A stretch of 62,269 nucleotides of DNA from SAR324 cluster bacterium (GTDB taxonomy: Bacteria; SAR324; XYD2-FULL-50-16): contig JANQGX010000077.1 of assembly GCA_028282885.1 (NCBI GenBank), positions 1 to 62,269 on the forward strand. The letters run 5' to 3'. Within the stretch, counting starts at the first letter, position 1; every line of letters begins with the position of its first letter. Of the stretch, positions 46,173 to 53,249 are shown one piece after another. Below the pieces are notes generated by a model. The model was not told where the DNA came from. It saw nothing but the letters and a program-made list of their open reading frames with translations, and ran no database searches. Position numbers and translations under genes: made by a program.

Positions 46173-46436
46173 ACCTTTTCTCCTGTTTTCACTGACTTTA
46201 TTTTTTTTCAAATTTTTCTGTTTTATCCGCTGCAGAGAACATACTTACACACTCTGCTACCCTGTTTACTGATGCCAATTAAATCTTCTGTCTTCACAAG
46301 AAATTGTAGACACCATCCCTGATGCCATTAAAGGCGGGGTTTGTTTCAGGCTGATCGGATAAGTCAATAACTGCCCTCTTTAGCAGCTCCGATACCCGGT
46401 TGTTCTGAGATCCATGATAAACCTGATCCGGCAATC

Positions 46437-46826
46437 CTATCGGAACTCACGAACCCTGGCGGCATCGGAACAAGCTGCTTTGATCGTTGAAACCAACTGA
46501 TCGATATCAACAGGTTTATTCAGATAAGCATAAGCTCCCAGGTTCATGGCTTTTGTTTCATCCTGATCGGATCCGTGTCCGGTGAGGATGATTACCTGAA
46601 TGACGGGATAGTGTTGTTTTATCCTTTTCAACACCTCAAACCCGTCGATACCCGGCATTTTTATGTCAAGAACCATGACATCGGGAATCTCATCGTCAAC
46701 GATTTTTAACGCCTGTTCACCGTTCACTGCGATCTCGGTTCCAAAATTCCGCATCTCCAGCCTGGTGGATAGGGTGGTGACGAGATCCACTTCGTCGTCG
46801 ACCAGTAATAATTTGATTTGATTCAT
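46437..46826 (-). CDS. stand-alone response regulator receiver
   Basis: 129-aa receiver with full catalytic set: 'LLLVDDEVDL', acceptor Asp in 'VMVLDIKMPGIDG', Thr in 'VIILTGHGS' and Lys in 'YLNKPVDIDQL'. It has no output domain. The nearby dead receiver (46854-47363) lies 27 nt upstream, so both are co-transcribed. Possible partners are the Cache kinase (37668) or the propeller kinase (48388). Confidence 0.9.
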   Translation of the reverse strand: MNQIKLLLVDDEVDLVTTLSTRLEMRNFGTEIAVNGEQALKIVDDEIPDVMVLDIKMPGIDGFEVLKRIKQHYPVIQVIILTGHGSDQDETKAMNLGAYAYLNKPVDIDQLVSTIKAACSDAARVREFR

Positions 46827-46853
46827 AACTCTAACCTCAGGGTTAATTCTGCT

Positions 46854-47363
46854 TTAAACATCTTTCTGTTTTTTCGGTCTTTTTGATCGGTTTAAGTAAT
46901 CGTGAGCCAGATCAGGACTGCCTCCCTCAGCCAAGCTCATAGCAATGACCATCTCTGCAATTTTTTGTTTAACCGGCTTCCTGCCTTTGTTGACCTCTCT
47001 GGCTTTCAAGGCTGCCTCCTTCACGCGTTTTGCAAGATGGTTCATATCAAACGGAAGATAAAAATCATCAAAGGCGCCTAATTTCATTCCTTCTATGGAA
47101 AGGTCAACAGACTCGGAGTTATTAATGATGATAATCTCCGCAGTCGATTTCAATTTCCTGATTGCCTCCAGATGCTTCAATCCTTCCCTTTTGAGTTCCA
47201 TCAGACTTAACAGGACAACTTCAATGTTTCTTCGTTCCAATTGCCGTGTTAACTCGATTAGACTGCCAGCGACATAAACTTTGAACCCTTCGACTTCCAT
47301 TCTCAGTTTCAGATTCTCTCTGAAGTGGTTGTCGATCTCGACAATTACTAATCCGGTCTTCAT
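46854..47363 (-). CDS. degenerate receiver (pseudo-receiver) with AEG-motif tail
   Basis: 169 aa with a receiver fold, but all catalytic positions have changed. The acidic pair is replaced by 'IVEIDN', the acceptor Asp position reads 'VVLLSLMEL' (Ser), the Thr position 'IIIINNS' is Asn, and the conserved Lys of K-P is lost in 'FYLPFDM'. It cannot be phosphorylated in the normal way. A 55-residue C-terminal tail carries 'IAMSLAEGGSPDLAHDYL', a motif repeated in the next gene and in the PEP-synthase-like protein. It probably acts as a binding or scaffold protein. Confidence 0.8.
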   Translation of the reverse strand: MKTGLVIVEIDNHFRENLKLRMEVEGFKVYVAGSLIELTRQLERRNIEVVLLSLMELKREGLKHLEAIRKLKSTAEIIIINNSESVDLSIEGMKLGAFDDFYLPFDMNHLAKRVKEAALKAREVNKGRKPVKQKIAEMVIAMSLAEGGSPDLAHDYLNRSKRPKKQKDV

Positions 47364-47387
47364 TATGATTATGATTTTTTAACTGTT

Positions 47388-47873
47388 TTAGGTAACAACA
47401 ACCCCATATTGAACTCGAACCCCCTGGAGTCCAATGGTTTCCAGGAAATTGTTGAACGGGATGCCTTCTTGATTCTTGGCCTTCGACGGGTTAAGCTCTT
47501 GGTCCTTGACCTTCAGATAGTCCCTGGCCATTTCCAGGGAGCCTTCGGTCAGAGCTCCAGCGGCCATGTTTCTTTCAAAAGAGTTAATGAGCGATTTCGT
47601 CTTATTGACCAACTGCTCCATCCAGGGAGATTTGGTGCTGTTTGGTGTGGAATACCGGATATAATCGCGCGCTAATTCCGGGTCTCCTTCAGCCAGTCCG
47701 GCAACGGCAAAACCGGTTTCAAGTTTTTCTATCTGACGCTTGATGTTCGGCAGTATGGCTCCTTTAAAACCGTCCGAATTGTCTGCCATGAATCTTCTTG
47801 CCTGATCACGATCTCCTTCAGCCAGCCCGGCAGCAGCGAAATGTAGTTCGATTTTTTTTAGAACATTTTTCAT
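47388..47873 (-). CDS. small protein with three AEG-motif repeats
   Basis: 161 aa; ATG 47873 follows GGAGG, while ATG 47885 lacks its own site. No known family was recognised. It contains three copies of a repeat of about 18 residues: 'HFAAAGLAEGDRDQARRFM', 'GFAVAGLAEGDPELARDYI' and 'NMAAGALTEGSLEMARDYL', each preceded by an amphipathic helical segment. Consensus is AxAxLAEGxxxxARxYL. The same motif occurs in the tail of the pseudo-receiver and near the N-terminus of the PEP-synthase-like protein. The gene is first behind the sigma-54 promoter, so it may be an abundant helper or docking protein. Confidence 0.75.
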   Translation of the reverse strand: MKNVLKKIELHFAAAGLAEGDRDQARRFMADNSDGFKGAILPNIKRQIEKLETGFAVAGLAEGDPELARDYIRYSTPNSTKSPWMEQLVNKTKSLINSFERNMAAGALTEGSLEMARDYLKVKDQELNPSKAKNQEGIPFNNFLETIGLQGVRVQYGVVVT

Positions 47874-47926
47874 GGTGTCCTCCATTTTGTGGTTATTCTC
47901 CTGTCAAGTGCTGTTGATCCATAAGT

Positions 47927-47942
47927 AGCAGCAAATGTGCCA
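47927..47942 (-). promoter_or_regulatory. sigma-54 (-24/-12) promoter
   Basis: On the minus strand TGGCACATTTGCTGCT matches TGGCAC-N5-TTGCW closely, with the diagnostic GG-N10-GC spacing exact; only the first T of the -12 element differs. It would start transcripts near 47916, about 40 nt before the ATG at 47873, and drive the AEG-repeat protein, the pseudo-receiver and the receiver. A GAFTGA-bearing activator is encoded 7 kb away, and repeats lie about 70-135 bp upstream. Confidence 0.7.
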
Positions 47943-48011
47943 GGGTTTTATTGGTTAATAAATTCATGTAATTAGAGATTCCTTAGTTTCATTATAATGA
48001 TATGAAAGATT

Positions 48012-48062
48012 CAAAATGAAACATAATGCAACAAACACAATGAGGCAAAATGAAACATAATG
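48012..48062. repeat. two perfect 17-bp direct repeats, likely activator sites
   Basis: CAAAATGAAACATAATG occurs at 48012-48028 and again at 48046-48062, exactly 34 bp apart (about three DNA turns, same face). They lie 70-120 bp upstream of the -24/-12 promoter, the normal place for enhancer sites of a sigma-54 activator. A degenerate inverted site (TTTCATTATAATG) lies at 47987-47999. Confidence 0.65.
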
Positions 48063-48387
48063 AATCGATTTTAAAATATCTCTGATAAAAACAACCCCAA
48101 GGCTCAAGTGAAGGATTCGATATTCAATTGTGAAAGTGCCAGGGAAGCTATGGCAAGGCCCCAAGGATTCATAAGCACTTTCAATGGAGATCTTCTCGGC
48201 TGTTCAAAAACGGACCTTTGCATTTAATAGTAAATCTGTTTGGAACAGCACACCGGAAAGGTGCCGAAAGAATTCAGGATGAATCTGTCGTGGAGGTGCG
48301 GCCTGAACTGTCTAATTTTGGCCCTGACAGCGTGGTGGCGAGGAACTGCTTTTTGAAAGGGAACAGTAAAAGGATCTTCGGAGCGTG

Positions 48388-51300
48388 TTAAAGCCCGATG
48401 TCTCGATCCAGAGGCAGACGAATGATAAACTTGGTTCCCCGGTTTGGCTCGGATTCAACTTCCAGGGTTCCTTTATGGTTGTTGGTAATGATCATGTAGG
48501 AAACGGATAAACCCAGACCGGTGCCTTCTCCCACGGGTTTTGTCGTGAAGAAGGGTTCAAAGATCTTATTTCGGGTCTCCTCATCCATGCCCGGCCCATT
48601 GTCTTCCACTTCAACCCTGGCAGCTTTCTCTTCAAGCCTGATGCGTATTGAGATCTTCGGGGGCCTTTTGTAGCCATTGCCGGCCATTGCCCGGGCTGCG
48701 TTTTGTAACAGATTTAAGGCAACCTGTTCAATCTCGGTTTCCGAACAGGGAACAGGAGGCATGTTTTCCTGATAATCTTTTTCGATCCTGATTTGCCTGA
48801 AGTCAATTCTCTTTTTTAAATTGTAATCGTTCTCAGCAAGCTCAAGGGTTTTGTTCATCAGCAAAGTGAGATCACGAGGGGCCTGTTGTGAGTCGCTCGA
48901 TCTGCTGAACTGGAGCATGTTGGCAATAATACTGGAAGCCTTGGCGCCTGATTCCTGAATTCCTATCAACTGCGAGTGAATCCCTCTTTTTTCCAGATAG
49001 ATTTGAAATTTCTCAAGGTTTACTCCTAATTCGTCCGCAATTTTGTGATTCTTTTTAAAACTTGAGGAAAGCCTGCGTTGGATGTTTTGCACACCGAGTA
49101 ATATTCCTCCCAAAGGATTATTGAGCTCGTGCGCCATCCCGGCAGCCATTCCACCCAGGGACATCATTTTTTCCGTTTGTATCAGCAATTCAACAGATCT
49201 TTTCTGTTCAGTAATATCAGTCAGAAATACGAGGACCGCCGGCTGGTTTTCCCATTTAATCGTCACGGCCTTAATATCGACCCACAGGGTATGATCCTTT
49301 TCGGTGACTACCCGAAGTGAGTGGCTTAAAACACCTCCGCTTTGCAGTTGATTTTGATACATCGTTTCGATTTCAGTTTTGTCCTGGGGATGGATAACAG
49401 CTTCCAAAGGCATCTGATACAGTCGCTTTTCGGGAAATCCAAAAAGGCGGACCGCTTCGGGATTAAAGAATATAAAGCGCTTATCCTGAAGGACACAAAT
49501 GGCTTCAGTTGCATTATCGACCACGTTGCGGTATTTCTCTTCGCTTTCCGTCAAGGCTTTGGCAATGGAACGGACCTTTCTCAACTGGCTGGATTTATTC
49601 CAATACACCAGCCCGAAGGTACCGACAATAACGAGTACACAGAGCGTAAACCACCACCAGGTTTTCCAGAAAGGCGGGGTGATGGTTATTTTCAGTTCGG
49701 TGTAGGTATCGCTCCAGATCCCGTCATTATTGGAGCCTGTTACTCGAAACAGGTAATCCCCTCCGTCAAGATTGGTGTACGTGGCGATTCGCCTGTCGCT
49801 ACCGACTTCTCTCCAGTCAGAATCAAATCCTTCCAGCTTGTACCTGTACCGGTTTTTGGAAGGATCGGAGAAATCAAGAGCCGAGAATTCCAGGGAGAAA
49901 AAGCGATCGGTATGGCTGAATGTTAACTCGGTGAGTTCTGAAAGCGGTCTGTCCAAAACGATTTCATGATCGAATTTCTTGATTGATGTCAGAACAACCG
50001 GTGGAGGGAGTAGATTGTCGGTAATCCCATCGGCAAAAAAATGCAACAACCCTTTGGTACTGCCAAAATACAACTTCCCATCCTCACCTTGTTCGAATGC
50101 ACCCCGATTAAACGTCCCCAGATCGTAAGACCTTCTCCGGTTTGATTCGGGATTAAAGACGGTCAGACTGCTTGAAGTGCTGATCCATAACCGCCCGCTA
50201 TCTTCAGCAATGATTCCGGTGATATCCTGGTTAACCAGTCTGCTTCGTTCCGAATAGTCTTCTAACTTTCCGGTGTCCGGTTCAACTCTGGTCAATCCGT
50301 TGTTTCTGCCAACCCAGAGGTTCCCTTTTCTGTCTTCAGTAATAACGGTAACGAACTCATTGAAAAAGATTTCGGGATTGTCCGGTTCGCTTGTTACACG
50401 GACAAATACATCCTTTTGACGGTCGAACCGAAAAAGCCCCTGGGGATTACCCACCCACAAACTCCCGGTGCTGTCTTCAAACATTACATTATTGTGAACC
50501 GTTCCAATGGGGTAGTAGGCGAAACTATCATTGTCCCGGATATGGCGGGCTATGCCGCCGATCTGTAGTCCGAGCCAGAGGGCTCCGTTTCGATCAACAA
50601 TCATGGTGCGTATGACATTGTCTCGCAGGCTTTTCGGATTCCCCGGTTCCCGTTGATAGCGCTTGAAACTATTGGATTGCGGAAGATACTTGTTCAGTCC
50701 GTTCACGGTCGCTACCCAGATAGTACCGGACCTGTCTTCTACGATCTTCCATACATAGTCATTGCTCAGGCTGCCGGACAAGGCCGGATCATGCCTGAAA
50801 TGGGTGAAAGTTTTCTGCTTGCTGTGGTATTTATTGAGACCGCCTCCCAGCGTGCCAATCCAAAGGTCTCCACGGCTATCCTGAAAAACCGATTTGACGT
50901 TGTTATGACTTAGACTGTTCGGATCCGCAATATTGGCTCTCATTCGCGGAAACCGTTCGGTTTTTCGATCATATTTATTTATTCCGGCTCCGTATGTTCC
51001 GATCCATATGACACCGGTTCGATCCTGGAAGATTTTCCACAGATCATCCGTATTGAGTGAGAACGGATTGGACGGATCTGATCGATAGCGAATAAAGCGA
51101 TCGTTCTCCCTGTCATAAACGCTTAGGCCGCCACCCCAAGTCGAAAACCAAATGGTACCCCGGTCATCTTCCATGATGTCTATAACCTGGTTGTGAGCGA
51201 GGCTGTAGGGATCGGATTCATCATGCTGATAGGTTGTGATTTTGCTTCTGTTCCGGTTAAATCTGACGACGCCTCTACCGAATGTGGATACCCATAAATC

Positions 51301-52104
51301 ACCATACTGATCTTCCAAAAATGTATTGGCCTGGGAGAGTCCTTTCAGATAATGGGTCCATTTTTTTTCACGGATATTATATCGATTGAGGCTCTTACCG
51401 GTGGAGTCAATCCACAAATCACCTGTTGAATCCCTGAAAACTGAAAAACTCCTGTCACCAGCCAAACTGTTAGGATTATCCGGATCATGACGATAGCGGA
51501 TAAAGCGGTTATTGACCTCGTCATACCGATTTACACCGGCATCTATGGTTGTTATCCAAAGCCTGCCCATTTCGTCCTGGGCCAGCCCGTACGGACTATT
51601 GCTCGAAATACTGTTGGGATCTTGCGGATCGTGTTTGAAATATACAAAATTATCGTTGCTTTCATCAAAGCGAAACAGCCCGGAGCCCAAGATTGCAACC
51701 CACAATCGATCCTGATCGTCAATGAAAAGGTTAACAACCGGGCCTCTGCCGATGGAGAAAGGATCTTTTTCGTCGTTCTGATAATTCCTGAACTGGTATC
51801 CATCATAGCGGCTGATGCCGTTACTCGTGCTGAACCACAGGTATCCCTTGCCATCCTGAACGATATCGTAAACCACCATGTCAGGCAGTCCGTCCTTGGT
51901 TGAAAAGTGTTCGAAATCGATCACCTTGGGCGGTAATGTTGAAAAACCAGTTTTGGTAAACAGGACTATGGACAGAGAGAATAAGCACAAGACAATTACC
52001 ACGAACGAGGTAGATCCTTGAATTTCTTTTATAAAATTGGTTTTTCGGGGAAGATGAAGGTCTCGATTCAGTTCGGTTTGAAGGTTTGAGGAGTGGAGAT
52101 TCAT
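48388..52104 (-). CDS. two-component propeller (Reg_prop/Y_Y_Y) histidine kinase with PAS
   Basis: 1238 aa from ATG 52104; a GTG at 52116 would add four residues and neither has a clear site. A signal anchor (about 33-53) precedes a very long extracytoplasmic region with about 14 Reg_prop propeller blades ('DIVQDGKGYLWFSTSNGISR', 'DRSGTIWVATVNGLNKY') and a Y_Y_Y domain ('YRYKLEGFDSDW'). A helix follows (about 803-823), then PAS, HisKA with 'GGMAAGMAHELNNPLGGILL' and an HATPase with 'GEGTGLGLSVSYMI'. No receiver is attached. Such sensors often sense polysaccharides or their fragments, but here the ligand is unknown. Confidence 0.88.
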   Translation of the reverse strand: MNLHSSNLQTELNRDLHLPRKTNFIKEIQGSTSFVVIVLCLFSLSIVLFTKTGFSTLPPKVIDFEHFSTKDGLPDMVVYDIVQDGKGYLWFSTSNGISRYDGYQFRNYQNDEKDPFSIGRGPVVNLFIDDQDRLWVAILGSGLFRFDESNDNFVYFKHDPQDPNSISSNSPYGLAQDEMGRLWITTIDAGVNRYDEVNNRFIRYRHDPDNPNSLAGDRSFSVFRDSTGDLWIDSTGKSLNRYNIREKKWTHYLKGLSQANTFLEDQYGDLWVSTFGRGVVRFNRNRSKITTYQHDESDPYSLAHNQVIDIMEDDRGTIWFSTWGGGLSVYDRENDRFIRYRSDPSNPFSLNTDDLWKIFQDRTGVIWIGTYGAGINKYDRKTERFPRMRANIADPNSLSHNNVKSVFQDSRGDLWIGTLGGGLNKYHSKQKTFTHFRHDPALSGSLSNDYVWKIVEDRSGTIWVATVNGLNKYLPQSNSFKRYQREPGNPKSLRDNVIRTMIVDRNGALWLGLQIGGIARHIRDNDSFAYYPIGTVHNNVMFEDSTGSLWVGNPQGLFRFDRQKDVFVRVTSEPDNPEIFFNEFVTVITEDRKGNLWVGRNNGLTRVEPDTGKLEDYSERSRLVNQDITGIIAEDSGRLWISTSSSLTVFNPESNRRRSYDLGTFNRGAFEQGEDGKLYFGSTKGLLHFFADGITDNLLPPPVVLTSIKKFDHEIVLDRPLSELTELTFSHTDRFFSLEFSALDFSDPSKNRYRYKLEGFDSDWREVGSDRRIATYTNLDGGDYLFRVTGSNNDGIWSDTYTELKITITPPFWKTWWWFTLCVLVIVGTFGLVYWNKSSQLRKVRSIAKALTESEEKYRNVVDNATEAICVLQDKRFIFFNPEAVRLFGFPEKRLYQMPLEAVIHPQDKTEIETMYQNQLQSGGVLSHSLRVVTEKDHTLWVDIKAVTIKWENQPAVLVFLTDITEQKRSVELLIQTEKMMSLGGMAAGMAHELNNPLGGILLGVQNIQRRLSSSFKKNHKIADELGVNLEKFQIYLEKRGIHSQLIGIQESGAKASSIIANMLQFSRSSDSQQAPRDLTLLMNKTLELAENDYNLKKRIDFRQIRIEKDYQENMPPVPCSETEIEQVALNLLQNAARAMAGNGYKRPPKISIRIRLEEKAARVEVEDNGPGMDEETRNKIFEPFFTTKPVGEGTGLGLSVSYMIITNNHKGTLEVESEPNRGTKFIIRLPLDRDIGL

Positions 52105-52116
52105 TGTTAAAATCAC

Positions 52117-52590
52117 ATCAGAATATGAGGCCGATTCAAACCGTGGGACTTGCAGTTATGCGCCGCCAAATAACGCAATTCTTAGATAATAATAATCCGG
52201 TCAGGAAAAAAGGTCCTACCGTTTTTTAAGGGGGTTTAGTAGTTGTGTTCTGTAAATAAAGTATCACATGCGGGCATCAAAATAAAGATGATGCAGAAGC
52301 TTGATGTAAAACTACATGTGGCCGGTTTTGTCAGGTCATCACTTGATTTTCCGGATTCAAATGATTGGATTCCGGCTTCGGGAACAATCAAAACAAGGGA
52401 TCGATATACTCTGAGATGGGTCGAACCGGTATTCGGTTTGCCAATCGAATGTGCTGAATCTGTCGCAAAAAAATCACGGCTATTGATGTTTGCAGAGTGG
52501 CCCTTTTACCGTAAAAAAGCGATAAAAGGGCCCGGCAAAGTTTGGAAACGAATTTGGAATGCCTGTGAAAATCGAAGAATTGAGTTATTT
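52117..52590. other. intergenic region with hairpin
   Basis: This 474-bp gap holds the 5' region of the propeller kinase (minus strand) and the hairpin at 52499-52532. A plus-strand frame running into the DtxR gene (52243-52920) is antisense to that gene and has no recognisable motif, so it is not called. Confidence 0.5.
52499..52532 (-). terminator. hairpin downstream of dtxR-feoA gene
   Basis: GGCCCTTTTA and TAAAAGGGCC form a perfect 10-bp stem with a 14-nt loop, 59 nt after the minus-strand stop at 52591. No T-tail follows, but on the minus strand the loop contains CTTTTTT. It probably marks the 3' end of the feo operon. Confidence 0.5.
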
Positions 52591-53244
52591 CTACTCCACT
52601 TTCCAGACATACAAGTCGTGGGCAATTTCCTTGTCAATGGCAATTTCGGAATTTTCGTATTGCAGGCAATAGGCGGGACTTTTCTGCAACAGGCGGACTT
52701 TCAACCCGGGCATGATCCCGAAGGCGGACAATTGTTGCAGTCTTTCGTGGCTCTTGGACCTGATATAGGCAATTTTGATTCGCTCTCCCGGTTCGCAGTC
52801 GGAGATGCAGACTATGGTCTTTTCAATATGACGGCTGCCATTTGTGCAGCAATCACCGGTCGGTACACGTGTCCCGTCCGGTGCAAATTCCGGGTGGCCC
52901 AGCAGAATACAGATGGATGATTCCACTTCGGGCAGCAGTGAATGTTCGGTTTCACAGGCAACGCGTTCCATGGTTTCCGGATCCAGATTCAAGACATAGC
53001 CCATCAAACACTCGGTCAGCCTGTGGCGCCGTACGACTTTACGGGCAATCTCACGGCCTTTATGAGTAAACAGCATCCGGTCATCCTCCAACCGGATCAG
53101 GTCCGATTGTTGTAGCGATTCAATGTATTCAGGCTTTAGCTCTACCTTGGGACAGAGTTTCTGAACAATCTCTTTTATCGTTTGCTCTCCACCTTCCTCA
53201 GCCGTCCAGACGGCTTCCAGAATCTCTTCTTTGTAGTTTTCCAT
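52591..53244 (-). CDS. DtxR-family metalloregulator fused to FeoA domain
   Basis: 217 aa. Start ATG 53244 lies five nt after feoB; a longer frame to 53283 overlaps feoB. The N-terminal winged helix (about 1-70) leads to the DtxR dimerisation and metal region, with Cys, Glu and His in 'VACETEHSLLPEVESS', the characteristic 'GHPEFAPDG', and a 'PTGDCC' tail. The C-terminus (about 140-217) is a FeoA/SH3-like domain. A combined iron sensor and FeoA partner in the feo operon should repress feoB when iron is sufficient. The fusion puts regulation and transport in one polypeptide. Confidence 0.85.
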   Translation of the reverse strand: MENYKEEILEAVWTAEEGGEQTIKEIVQKLCPKVELKPEYIESLQQSDLIRLEDDRMLFTHKGREIARKVVRRHRLTECLMGYVLNLDPETMERVACETEHSLLPEVESSICILLGHPEFAPDGTRVPTGDCCTNGSRHIEKTIVCISDCEPGERIKIAYIRSKSHERLQQLSAFGIMPGLKVRLLQKSPAYCLQYENSEIAIDKEIAHDLYVWKVE

Positions 53245-53249
53245 AATTT

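Larger units (their letters stand above)
47886..48387. other. intergenic region with sigma-54 promoter and repeats
   Basis: This 502-bp gap contains the promoter at 47927-47942 and the repeats at 48012-48062. The rest (48070-48387) shows no gene. A minus-strand 66-codon frame at 47964-48164 lies over the repeats and is judged spurious. Confidence 0.6.

Noticed and set aside
46404..46420. GG-N10-GC pattern upstream of the TSUP gene
   Set aside because: The -24 element is poor (CGGGTA), and it lies over 200 nt from the start.
47964..48164. 66-codon minus-strand frame over the 17-bp repeats
   Set aside because: Lies on the probable regulatory repeats and has no recognisable ribosome site or homologue.
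52243..52920. 225-codon plus-strand open frame
   Set aside because: Its second half is antisense to the clear DtxR-FeoA gene, it has no ribosome site and no motif.
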